From an uncultured Eubacterium sp. (GTDB lineage Bacteria > Bacillota > Clostridia > Lachnospirales > Lachnospiraceae): a DNA stretch of 64,000 bases. Below the pieces are notes generated by a model. That model made no database searches, had not been told where the DNA came from, and saw only the letters and a list, made by a program, of their open reading frames with translations. Shown one piece after another: positions 1 through 7,736 of this stretch; positions within the stretch are counted from its first letter, which is position 1, and each line of letters opens with the position of its first letter. The translations under genes were made by a program, and so were the position numbers. The stretch covers positions 1-64,000 of the forward strand of contig CAJTXO010000003.1 of NCBI GenBank assembly GCA_910583555.1, in the 5' to 3' direction.

Positions 1-1257
1 ACGAAAAAGGAACAACTGGAGATCGCACGGATCCGTTTCGGGCTGATCGCACCGATGGTGCAGGGCACCTTCCCGGATAAATCCATGTCCGCATACTGCC
101 GCAGGGTGTCCGGAGTCCCGGTAAAACTGCCGGATGGCCGCCAGGTACAGTATAAGGCAAAAACCCTGACGAAATGGCTGAGCCTGTATAACCGGGGCGG
201 GATGGATGCCCTGGTCCCCAAAACACGCTGCGACAAGGGAGGAAGCCGGGTGATCACGGAAGAAGCAGAACTGGAGATCAGGAGGCTGCGCCGGGAGTAC
301 CCGCGGCTGAATGCAACGCAGATCCATGACCGCCTGGTAGAAGAAGCGCTCCTGCCGGCAGCCGTGTCCGTATCCAGTGTGCAGCGTTACATCAAAAAGA
401 ACCATCTGAGAGGGGATGCGGCAGCGCAGGCAAAGGACCGGAAAGCGTTTGAAGCGGCATACTTTGGAGGCATGTGGCAGGCAGATACGTGCTATCTGCC
501 GTATCTGAAGGAAAACGGGCGTTCCCGGAGGGTCTATCTGCTGATGATCCTGGATGATCATTCCCGGATGATCGTTGGCGGGCGGCTCTTTTACCAGGAT
601 AATGCCGCCAACTTCCAGACGGTTCTGAGGGAAGCGGTGGCAGCGTACGGGATCCCGCAGAAACTCTATGTGGATAACGGCGCGCCTTACAGCAACGAAC
701 AGCTTTCCTTTGTCTGCGGTTCCGTCGGGACCGTGCTCGTGCACACGCCGGTAAGGGATGGTGCCAGCAAGGGCAAGGTGGAGCGGAACTTCCGGACACT
801 GAAGGAACGGTGGCTGTACGGCATTGATGTATCCCGGATACAGTCGCTGGAAGAGTTTAACCGTATGCTGCGGGAATACATCCGCAGGCATAACACCACG
901 GTGCATTCGGTGACGGGCCAGACCCCGCTGGAGAGATACCTGAACACAAACGAAAGGATACGGAGGCCCAAAAGCCGGGAATGGCTGGAGGAATGTTTCC
1001 ATAACCGGATCATCCGCAGGGTAAACCGGGACGCGACCGTCCATTTTAACAGTCTTGTTTATGACGCGCCGATGCAGTTCATCGGGCAGAAGGTGGAAGT
1101 CCGTTTCCTGCCGGGGGACACGCAGGGCGCCTACATCCTTTACGGAGGGGAGCATTACCCCCTTCGTCTGACCGACCGTGTGGCAAATGGGAATACCCGG
1201 CGCAGCAGGCCGGTACCGATCGATTACGGAAAGGAGGCGCCAAAGGATGTTCACTGA
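1..1257 (+). CDS. DDE transposase of a two-gene (TniA/TnsB-like) transposon, 5' partial
   Basis: Catalyses DNA strand transfer for the transposon whose right part opens the window. The frame is open from base 1, so the true start lies upstream; numbering here counts from the ATG at 55. An N-terminal helix-turn-helix region (about residues 30-120) precedes an integrase core with the catalytic triad D144 (QADTCYL), D207 (YVDNGAPYS) and E243 (KGKVERNF). The D-to-E gap is 35 residues, classic for the rve/DDE fold. A beta-barrel-like C-terminus follows (about 330-400). The 3' end overlaps the downstream ATPase gene by 11 bases, so the two are translationally coupled, as in TniA-TniB or Mu A-B type systems. 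IS21 (IstA/IstB) is a less good alternative because the partner resembles ExeA/TniB rather than DnaC. The family call is firm; the exact transposon family is not. Confidence 0.85.
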   Translation, partial: TKKEQLEIARIRFGLIAPMVQGTFPDKSMSAYCRRVSGVPVKLPDGRQVQYKAKTLTKWLSLYNRGGMDALVPKTRCDKGGSRVITEEAELEIRRLRREYPRLNATQIHDRLVEEALLPAAVSVSSVQRYIKKNHLRGDAAAQAKDRKAFEAAYFGGMWQADTCYLPYLKENGRSRRVYLLMILDDHSRMIVGGRLFYQDNAANFQTVLREAVAAYGIPQKLYVDNGAPYSNEQLSFVCGSVGTVLVHTPVRDGASKGKVERNFRTLKERWLYGIDVSRIQSLEEFNRMLREYIRRHNTTVHSVTGQTPLERYLNTNERIRRPKSREWLEECFHNRIIRRVNRDATVHFNSLVYDAPMQFIGQKVEVRFLPGDTQGAYILYGGEHYPLRLTDRVANGNTRRSRPVPIDYGKEAPKDVH

Positions 1258-2053
1258 TTATTACGGGCTTTCTTTTAACCCTTTCGACAAACAGTGTGTC
1301 AGGGAGAGGGACGCGTTCCGGTCACAGGATCACAGGCAGATGCAGTCGCGGCTCGATTATCTGAAAACAGTACGGGGGATCGGGGTATTCACGGCCCGTC
1401 CCGGAATGGGAAAAACATACGCCCTGCGCTGTTTCATGAACGGCCTGAACCCCAACCAGTACCAGACGGCATATATCAGTCTGTCAACCATCAGTGTGAC
1501 CGAGTTTTACCGGCAGTTGTGTGACCTTCTGGGGCTGGAGCCGGGCGGGAATAAAACGCAGATGTTCAAAGGGATCCAGGAGCGGGTGTATTATCTTTAT
1601 AAAGAGAAGAAGCAGCCGCTGGTCCTTGCCATTGACGAGGCACAGTATCTGAATTACAACATTCTGCGTGACCTGAAGATGCTGATGAATCACAGTTACG
1701 ATTCCCTGAACTGTTTCAGCCTGGTGCTGGTAGGGGAGCCGTATCTGAACCACATCCTGGAGAAACAGGTACATGAAGCGCTCCGCCAGAGGATCACGGT
1801 ACACTATAACTATGAAGGGCTTTCCGGTCAGGAAGTGCCGGATTACATCCATCATAAGCTGGAACTGGCAGGCGGGAGCCGCAGTATCCTCGGAGGAGAC
1901 GCGGTCAGTGCGGTCCATGGATACAGTGAAGGGAATGCAAGGAAGATAGATAACCTGATGACGGACGCCCTGACGATCGGGGCGCAGCAGGAGAAACCTG
2001 CGATTGATGCGGAAGTCATACTGGCGGCAGCCAATAACCAGTCCCTGACATAG
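1247..2053 (+). CDS. AAA ATPase, ExeA/TniB-like transposition helper
   Basis: Probable ATP-dependent target-selection or activator partner of the transposase just upstream. The ATG at 1247 was chosen because an AAAGGAGG ribosome site sits at 1230-1237; an upstream in-frame start would lie deep inside the transposase. The 268-residue protein begins MFTDYYGLSFNPFDK, typical of ExeA/GspA-type ATPases. It carries Walker A (ARPGMGKT), Walker B (LVLAIDEAQ), a sensor-like region (CFSLVLVGEP) and an arginine-rich segment (HEALRQRITVHYNY). Overlap with the transposase gene supports joint function. ExeA-type ATPases also act in secretion, but the pairing with a DDE transposase makes a transposition role much more likely. 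Confidence 0.85.
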   Translation: MFTDYYGLSFNPFDKQCVRERDAFRSQDHRQMQSRLDYLKTVRGIGVFTARPGMGKTYALRCFMNGLNPNQYQTAYISLSTISVTEFYRQLCDLLGLEPGGNKTQMFKGIQERVYYLYKEKKQPLVLAIDEAQYLNYNILRDLKMLMNHSYDSLNCFSLVLVGEPYLNHILEKQVHEALRQRITVHYNYEGLSGQEVPDYIHHKLELAGGSRSILGGDAVSAVHGYSEGNARKIDNLMTDALTIGAQQEKPAIDAEVILAAANNQSLT

Positions 2054-2247
2054 TTACAATAAAATGCGGGAACAGCGACAGAAACATGATTTGGAGATAT
2101 GATTCTGCCGCTGTTTTTGATTTTGAAGATACAATAAAATGCTGTTGGTGGTGATGAGAATTTGCCGCTCAACATTATATTATTGCCATAATATCCCAAC
2201 CTTATTCCTGAGGCCGGGTGTGGGCAGAGCCCACAAAGTGACAATAA
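2054..2247 (+). repeat. Candidate right end of the transposon: three subterminal repeats
   Basis: Three copies of a related motif follow the ATPase stop: TTACAATAAAATGC at 2054-2067, ATACAATAAAATGC at 2129-2142 and TGACAATAAGATAACATGC at 2239-2257. Read inward on the minus strand, the last gives TTATTGTCAC, containing the 5'-TGT terminal triplet usual for Mu/Tn7/Tn5053-type elements. A perfect 7-bp hairpin, TGTGGGC-AGA-GCCCACA (2219-2235), lies just inside. Multiple subterminal transposase sites are expected for this class. The exact end, perhaps near 2243, is inferred because the left end is outside the window. Confidence 0.45.
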
Positions 2248-2257
2248 GATAACATGC

Positions 2258-2437
2258 CTGTTCGTTATGCAAAAAAGTGAGAAATCATGTATAGACTTTA
2301 TCCAACTGGTTATACTATAAATAGAAGCACCAATTCGACAAAGTAATATATACCTTAAACCGACAAATATCTGTACATATTTTATTCTTATCAGAAAAGT
2401 CTAACTTCCATAGACACAAGATTTTTTACAGCCTCGA
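2258..2437. other. Intergenic stretch between two mobile elements
   Basis: This AT-rich spacer lies between the candidate transposon end and the IS30 transposase stop. No coding region, RNA gene or convincing promoter is visible. It should contain the left end of the IS30 element, but no inverted repeat matching the other side could be recognised by eye. Confidence 0.4.
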
Positions 2438-3751
2438 TTAGTGGTTAAAGCGGATCAGCTTAGGCGTCAGATTTACCTCATCCGGGGCAATCGGCCTGAG
2501 CTGAAATGCATTTAACACATCTTCGCCCATAGTTTCCAATGCTGCATGGTAAGGGGTTTTGCCTCCAAGACTTTCCCTCGGTGTTGAATTGATATGGCTT
2601 GTAATTAGATTCACATCCCATTGGGTAAGGAATTCAAAACTGGTTCCTTTGGGCAGTACCATACGAAGCATGGTATGAGCCTGTTCCAGCCCTCCCTTTT
2701 GACCGCTGCGCATTGGGTCACAGTAATAAATACTGGTGCGATGTATGCCGTTAATGCCTGTTTCCAGTGCATCCGGATCACCAAACTCGGATCCACGGTC
2801 AGTCAGTAAATACTCAAAGACAGAAAAGAACCCGTGTGTTCCCATCCGCTTTTCTAACCGGTCAAATACGAGACGGACAGCACCTTCGGTACATCGGTTC
2901 ATCAAAAAGGCAAGAAACAGCTTTTCCTTTGTAAAAAAGAAATTTAGCAGGGTTTTCTTTGATTCCCTGGATGAATGTACGGTATCCATTTCTGCAAAGA
3001 ATGGAAGCTGCAGGGCCTGGAAGTCCTGATAGGTTCGATTGATAAAAACAGTACGGTTTGTAATCTGTGTCTTATGGCACTTACGGGGTTTGAATTTAAC
3101 TTTACGTTTCAAATCGACATTCCGCGCTGTGAACAGCCCCTGGTCGAGATAGGAATAAACAGTCCTGACAGAAAGATTCAGTTCAGGATGGTTGGTGACA
3201 ATCTGATAGGGTGACTGCCCCTGTTCAATAAGCGGTGAAATAATCCTGTCTTTTTTACGAAGTTCCTGTCTGGTAAGATTGATTCCGGCTCTGGCATCAG
3301 AAAGTTTTTCGCGGTATTTGCGGTCAGAAAACCTTGCATTGTATGTATATTTGTGAGCGATGGTACAATGATTGATTTTCTTAGGGCATCCATTGCAGAC
3401 GTAAGGTGCTTTATCCAGACGGCTGCACCGTTCCTTTTCAAAGTCCCTGCAGGTCTGGTTACATGTTGGGCAGGACGTACACTTAACACCACAAAGAACG
3501 ATCTTGCCACAAGCATTGGTTTTCTTACTATGATAGCGATGGATACAGAAGTTCTTAGCATTATAAAAGGCACCCTTATGGTACCAGTCAGACAATCGGT
3601 GAGTCTTTACCTCTTTAGAAATGGTGGTAGGATCCTTGCATAGGAACTTTGCAATGTCCCTGAAAGATGTACCTTTGTTCAATTCATTTTCAATGTAAAT
3701 ACGATCTTCAAGTGTGAGATGTTTCTGGTTACCTGGAATATATCTACTCAT
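2438..3751 (-). CDS. IS30-family transposase
   Basis: Catalyses cut-and-paste or circle-mediated movement of an IS30-family insertion sequence. The start at 3751 (MSRYIPGNQKHLTLEDR) has an AAGGAGAAAC ribosome site; an in-frame start 15 codons earlier adds only a hydrophobic, unrelated stretch. The 437-residue protein has the N-terminal IS30 helix-turn-helix (KGTSFRDIAKFLCKDPTTIS), a cysteine-rich insert of about ten Cys over residues 70-125 that may bind zinc, then the DDE core with FAEMDTVHS, YLLTDRGSEF and QKGGLEQAH, ending in the usual NSTPRESLGGKTPYHA. It appears full length. Terminal inverted repeats were sought but not found. Confidence 0.9.
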   Translation of the reverse strand: MSRYIPGNQKHLTLEDRIYIENELNKGTSFRDIAKFLCKDPTTISKEVKTHRLSDWYHKGAFYNAKNFCIHRYHSKKTNACGKIVLCGVKCTSCPTCNQTCRDFEKERCSRLDKAPYVCNGCPKKINHCTIAHKYTYNARFSDRKYREKLSDARAGINLTRQELRKKDRIISPLIEQGQSPYQIVTNHPELNLSVRTVYSYLDQGLFTARNVDLKRKVKFKPRKCHKTQITNRTVFINRTYQDFQALQLPFFAEMDTVHSSRESKKTLLNFFFTKEKLFLAFLMNRCTEGAVRLVFDRLEKRMGTHGFFSVFEYLLTDRGSEFGDPDALETGINGIHRTSIYYCDPMRSGQKGGLEQAHTMLRMVLPKGTSFEFLTQWDVNLITSHINSTPRESLGGKTPYHAALETMGEDVLNAFQLRPIAPDEVNLTPKLIRFNH

Positions 3752-3832
3752 AGTTTCTCCTTCTACTGCTGTCAGAAGGAGAGATAACAGTACCACATTT
3801 GTATGAAAGAGTAAATATCAACTGTGCGAGAG

Positions 3833-3866
3833 TAAATTCCACTAGGGAATAAGGGAGTGGAATTTA
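3833..3866. repeat. Perfect 10-bp inverted repeat upstream of hicA
   Basis: TAAATTCCAC (3833-3842) and GTGGAATTTA (3857-3866) are exact inverted repeats around a 14-base loop. They lie between the divergently transcribed IS30 transposase and hicA. The site could be near the IS border, a terminator-like hairpin, or an operator. There is no clear U-tract. Confidence 0.5.
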
Positions 3867-3906
3867 AAATTTCATTTAAGGAGGTGATTGAAGGTAAAAA
3901 ATGTTT

Positions 3907-3935
3907 TTGACTATTGTGTAAATATTGTGTATAAT
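3907..3935 (+). promoter_or_regulatory. hicAB promoter with overlapping direct repeats
   Basis: A near-consensus sigma-A promoter: TTGACT at 3907-3912, a 17-bp spacer and TATAAT at 3930-3935, 18 bases before the hicA ATG. Within the spacer and -10, ATTGTGTA occurs twice (3913-3920 and 3924-3931), 11 bp apart, so both copies lie on one face of the helix. This is a plausible HicB operator, since HicB antitoxins usually repress their own promoter. Confidence 0.7.
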
Positions 3936-3953
3936 AATATAGGGAGGAATATT

Positions 3954-4124
3954 ATGAAACAAAGAGATTTGATCAAGGAGCTTGAAAATGTAGGGTTCAC
4001 GTTTGAAAGGCACGGCGGGAATCATGATATATATCGAAGAGGAAAAGATGTTGAGAAAGTGCCAAGACATAAAGAGGTAAATGAAAAATTAGCAAGAATG
4101 ATACAGAGAAAATGGAATTTATAA
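3954..4124 (+). CDS. hicA: HicA-type mRNA interferase toxin
   Basis: Small toxin of a type II toxin-antitoxin system; HicA proteins cleave mRNA on or off the ribosome. The ATG at 3954 follows GGGAGG (3942-3947) and gives 56 residues, the usual HicA size. The dsRBD-like fold signature is clear: MKQRDLIKELENVGF, then the active-site histidine region RHGGNHDIYRR, then a basic C-terminus ending in IQRKWNL. The antitoxin gene follows after 16 bases. An in-frame start at 3888 is rejected because it lies upstream of the promoter. Confidence 0.9.
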   Translation: MKQRDLIKELENVGFTFERHGGNHDIYRRGKDVEKVPRHKEVNEKLARMIQRKWNL

Positions 4125-4140
4125 TAAAGGAGTGAGTGAA

Positions 4141-4581
4141 ATGAAACAGGTATATCCGACTTTTATAGTTAATACAAATGATGGATCCGAACATCCTTTT
4201 TTGGTTTGTGTTCCGGATATGGAAATTGTGACAGAAGGAGTTGATTTTGCGGATGCAATTGAGATGGCGAGAGATGCGATCGGATTAACGGGTATTTCGA
4301 TGGAAGACAATAAGGAAGAAATTCCGACGCCTTCCGATCAAGCAACTGCTTTGGAAAAGGTATCTCAGGATACGGAGGATATTGATTTTTCAAAAGGAAT
4401 TCTGACTTATGTGGATGTGGATTTTTTTGACTACAGGAGAAAAATTGATACAAAAACTGTCAGGAGAAATGTGGCACTTCCCAGTTGGTTGAATTATGAG
4501 GCAGAACATGCAGGAATTAATGTCTCAAGGGTGCTTCAAGAGGCACTGGTGAATGTATTGAAGTTAGAGAGAAATATATAA
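4141..4581 (+). CDS. hicB: HicB-type antitoxin
   Basis: Neutralises HicA and probably represses the hicAB promoter. The ATG at 4141 is preceded by AAAGGAG (4126-4132) at good spacing; the GTG at 4132 overlaps that site and is unlikely. Residues 1-60 match the partial RNase H-like HicB fold (YPTFIVNTNDG, FLVCVPDMEIVTEGVDFADAIEMARDAI). An acidic linker follows, and the C-terminus (about 105-146) is a ribbon-helix-helix-like DNA-binding segment (RRNVALPSWLNYEAE, INVSRVLQEAL). Length of 146 residues fits the two-domain HicB class. Confidence 0.9.
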   Translation: MKQVYPTFIVNTNDGSEHPFLVCVPDMEIVTEGVDFADAIEMARDAIGLTGISMEDNKEEIPTPSDQATALEKVSQDTEDIDFSKGILTYVDVDFFDYRRKIDTKTVRRNVALPSWLNYEAEHAGINVSRVLQEALVNVLKLERNI

Positions 4582-4697
4582 ACAATGAGAGCGGCAACTT
4601 TCCTTTCGTTGTAAAACAGAAAAACTTCAAGGTTATTTCAAGCTTTTTTCTTTATGCTATGTAAATAAAACCATCTATGAGCGAGAGGAGATCTGTT

Positions 4698-7600
4698 ATG
4701 AATCAAAAAACGAGAAAAGTGGCGGTGTTTTTGACGGCCGTTGTGTTCTTATATTCTGTCATGAATACAGTAACGCCGGCTGATGCGGCTGCAGGCGTCT
4801 CCAAAGGGACGAAACGGTACACGATCAGTAAAACATCCGGAACTTATACATCGGCTGTCAATGTGTCATTAAAAGCAAAAAAAGGCTATCACATTTACTA
4901 CAGCACGTCAGGAAAATTAAAAAAGAGCAAAGTCATCAAGAGCGGAAAGAAGAAAGTATTTCATATCAAAAAAACATCGACACTTTCCCTGTACATAGTA
5001 AAAAAATCAGACAAAGTAACGGCTTCCAAGCTGAAAAAAATAGTGAAAAATAAAAAGAGTAAGTTCTTTGTACAATACAAATATGTGATCAAAAATGGAA
5101 AGACACCGTCCTCCCCAGCGCCGGGCGGTAAAGCGGAGCCGACAGCCGGCACTGCAAATTCCGTGTCTGGCACATCGGAGCCATCAACCGGCACAAACGC
5201 TCCTGCATTCGGCACATTGGAGCCATCAACCGGCACAAACACTCCCGTGGCTGACACGGCAGCGCCACCAACTGGCACAAACAGCCCTGCGACCGACACA
5301 GCAAGGCCTTCCGGCTCGACGGAACCCGGAGCGGTAAAGACGGAAGATCCAGCTCAGGAAACGGATCCGGGGTCAAACGGCGGAACCGGCAATCCGGAGA
5401 GGGAAAAGGAAAAAGCGGAAATCCAGACGAAAATAAACGAGTGGACAGATCCCCTTCAAACCCAGACAGAACCGGAAGAAACGATGGCGCCGGCCAAAGT
5501 GGGGGAAGACACGCCGACGGTACGGCTTACAAAAAGCGGGATCGAATGCGAAAAGGTGGGAGACGGAGCCGTCACGTACGAGAGCGGTTCTGCCTGTTCC
5601 TCCATCACGATAAACGAAGCCGGAATTTATCGACTGACCGGCGGAACATCAGACAATCCGATTAAAAATGTAACGATTACCGTGGCAAAAAACATATCGG
5701 ATCCTGTTCATCTCATCTGGGATAACCTGCATATTGATAATAGCCAGTCAGAAGCGGATGAACCCGTAGTTTCCGCAGGAAAAGCAACAACTCAACTGAA
5801 TATCACGTTGAAAGGCGCTTCGGTCCTTAAAGGTAGCGGCAGTTATAAAGAAGCTCCGGCGACGGCGATCATCAACGCCAGCGATGCTGCCGCAGTCATA
5901 AATATGTCCGCCCATGAGGGGGAAGAGCAAACGGCGTCCCTTACCGTTGTCGATCCCATGCCTTCGAACACGGATTTCGGGGAAAATGACCCGAGCGACG
6001 GTATCTTTTCCAAAGGGAAATTGGTCCTGAACAGCGGCATATACAACGTAACCGTAAACGGAGACTGCCTGAAGGGAACGGGAAAAGACGGGGCCGGCGG
6101 GATCGTTGTGAACGGAGGCGTATTTATCCTCTGCTCCCATCAGAGCAACGCCCTGAAATCCAAAAACGGAAACATCGTGGTCCGGGGCGGGGAAATAAAA
6201 AGTACCTACACAAAAGACGACGCGATCAACGCGAAAAATTACAATGTAGTCATAAAGGATAGTAAGATTGAGATCGATCACTGCTACGGAGACGGGATCC
6301 AGGGAGAAAATGTCAGGATATCCGGAGACGTGACGGACATTTCGATCCGGACGTATTTCGAAAACGCAGGCGTAAATTACTACGACACCTCGCGCGGCAG
6401 TGGCAATTATAACACGATGACTACGGGCGGCGCGACAAAGACGGAGACGGTGCAGGTGGATACCGGCAGCCATAAAGGGATCAAAGGCGGTACGAAGGCC
6501 TGCAGCTACAGTTACACATCGGTCGAAGAGTCCGGCAAAAACACGGCCGGAACAGTTTATACGAAAGAAGCTTCCGGAGGGATCGTCATAACCGGAGGAA
6601 ACATACATATCGATACTTCGAATGCCGGCATCAAGTATAATGGCGGTATGGGCGGCATGGGCGGCGGCTTCCGGCCGGGACAGGGAGGCACAGGCAGTTC
6701 TGGTCTGACAGCGGCAAACAATGATGGGCAGTATATCATCGGTTCGCCGGATGACGCGGTGCATAGCAATAACACATGTGTGATCGCCGGTGGGTCATTG
6801 GATATCGTATCTTCTGACGATGCGATCACGGCGGCGCGGGATCTTTTGATCATGAACGGTTGTGATATTGCGATCCGCCAGTGTTACGAGGGAATCGAGG
6901 CCGGAACGATCATCATTGGTGCCGCGGGCGATTCAAAAGAAGAGCCAACGGTAAAAATATATTCCAATGACGACGGGATCAATGCGTCATCAAAGACATT
7001 AACTTACGTATACGCAGATGAGTCTGAGGAAAAGTATACAAAAAGATCCACATCATCGGCGAATAATACTTTTCATATGCTGTCCGGGTATTTGAACATC
7101 ATGATTGCGGACGACCAGACGCACAGTTTCTCTCTGGGAACGGAAGATGGGAACCAGGTAACGGGGACCTATTCTGCAGACGGTGATGGAATTGACTGCA
7201 ACGGCTCATTTTACGCGCATGGCGGGACGATCATTATTTTTGGAACAATGGCAAATGACAACTCACCGGTCGATACGGATCAAACATATTACATCGGGCG
7301 CGGCGCCACGCTTTTAGCGGTGGGGAGCAGCGGGATGATCGAGTCGCCGACTGAAACCGGTCAGGCCGTCATCAGCTATCCGTTGTCTGGCGGTCAAGGT
7401 CAAAGACCTGGTCAGATGTTTCCAGGGCAGGGAGGCGGCTTCCCGGGCGGAGGATCGGGGAGTACGTCGTTTGGCGCGGACACACCGTTTGCTATTTTGG
7501 ATGCCGGACAGAATGTGCTGCTTTCCATGAAACCGATCAAGGCGTACAGCTATGTGTTGTATTCGGCGCCGGAACTGACAGCCGGTTCGGCTTATACGTT

Positions 7601-7721
7601 ATACAGCGGGGGAGGAGTGAGCGGCACAAAATTGAATGCGGACAGCGGAGCGTATGATTACCGTTTTTCGGGTTATGATACATCCGGTGCCGATACGGTG
7701 GGGACGGTAACAGCGAAATAG
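4698..7721 (+). CDS. Secreted carbohydrate-binding beta-helix protein (Cthe_2159-like)
   Basis: Likely an exported polysaccharide-binding surface protein. The start at 4698 follows GAGAGGAG; the 1007-residue product opens with a signal peptide (VAVFLTAVVFLYSVMNT, cut near ADAAAG). Residues about 35-140 form a Lys-rich beta domain like the chitobiase C-terminal module (SKTSGTYTSAVNVSLKAKKG). A Thr/Pro linker with three 14-residue repeats (about 158-199) follows. From about residue 270 on come repeated turns such as GDCLKGTGKDG, SNALKSKNGNIVVRGG, DDAINAKNYNVVI, GDGIQGENVRISG and DDAITAARDLLIM, the pattern of the Cthe_2159/DUF4353 right-handed beta-helix. Gly-rich stretches interrupt it near residues 650 and 910. 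No sortase motif or C-terminal anchor is visible. The next gene is convergent after 15 bases. Confidence 0.75.
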   Translation: MNQKTRKVAVFLTAVVFLYSVMNTVTPADAAAGVSKGTKRYTISKTSGTYTSAVNVSLKAKKGYHIYYSTSGKLKKSKVIKSGKKKVFHIKKTSTLSLYIVKKSDKVTASKLKKIVKNKKSKFFVQYKYVIKNGKTPSSPAPGGKAEPTAGTANSVSGTSEPSTGTNAPAFGTLEPSTGTNTPVADTAAPPTGTNSPATDTARPSGSTEPGAVKTEDPAQETDPGSNGGTGNPEREKEKAEIQTKINEWTDPLQTQTEPEETMAPAKVGEDTPTVRLTKSGIECEKVGDGAVTYESGSACSSITINEAGIYRLTGGTSDNPIKNVTITVAKNISDPVHLIWDNLHIDNSQSEADEPVVSAGKATTQLNITLKGASVLKGSGSYKEAPATAIINASDAAAVINMSAHEGEEQTASLTVVDPMPSNTDFGENDPSDGIFSKGKLVLNSGIYNVTVNGDCLKGTGKDGAGGIVVNGGVFILCSHQSNALKSKNGNIVVRGGEIKSTYTKDDAINAKNYNVVIKDSKIEIDHCYGDGIQGENVRISGDVTDISIRTYFENAGVNYYDTSRGSGNYNTMTTGGATKTETVQVDTGSHKGIKGGTKACSYSYTSVEESGKNTAGTVYTKEASGGIVITGGNIHIDTSNAGIKYNGGMGGMGGGFRPGQGGTGSSGLTAANNDGQYIIGSPDDAVHSNNTCVIAGGSLDIVSSDDAITAARDLLIMNGCDIAIRQCYEGIEAGTIIIGAAGDSKEEPTVKIYSNDDGINASSKTLTYVYADESEEKYTKRSTSSANNTFHMLSGYLNIMIADDQTHSFSLGTEDGNQVTGTYSADGDGIDCNGSFYAHGGTIIIFGTMANDNSPVDTDQTYYIGRGATLLAVGSSGMIESPTETGQAVISYPLSGGQGQRPGQMFPGQGGGFPGGGSGSTSFGADTPFAILDAGQNVLLSMKPIKAYSYVLYSAPELTAGSAYTLYSGGGVSGTKLNADSGAYDYRFSGYDTSGADTVGTVTAK
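5169..5294 (+). repeat. Three 42-bp tandem repeats encoding a Thr/Pro linker
   Basis: Units at 5169-5210, 5211-5252 and 5253-5294 encode GTSEPSTGTNAPAF, GTLEPSTGTNTPVA and DTAAPPTGTNSPAT. The first two are very similar in DNA, the third diverged. Such a linker can change copy number between strains. Confidence 0.85.
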
Positions 7722-7736
7722 AAAGGCTGTTTGCCG

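Noticed and set aside
2320..3880. Terminal inverted repeats of the IS30 element
   Set aside because: No convincing matching pair could be found by eye on the two sides of the transposase gene, so borders are not given.
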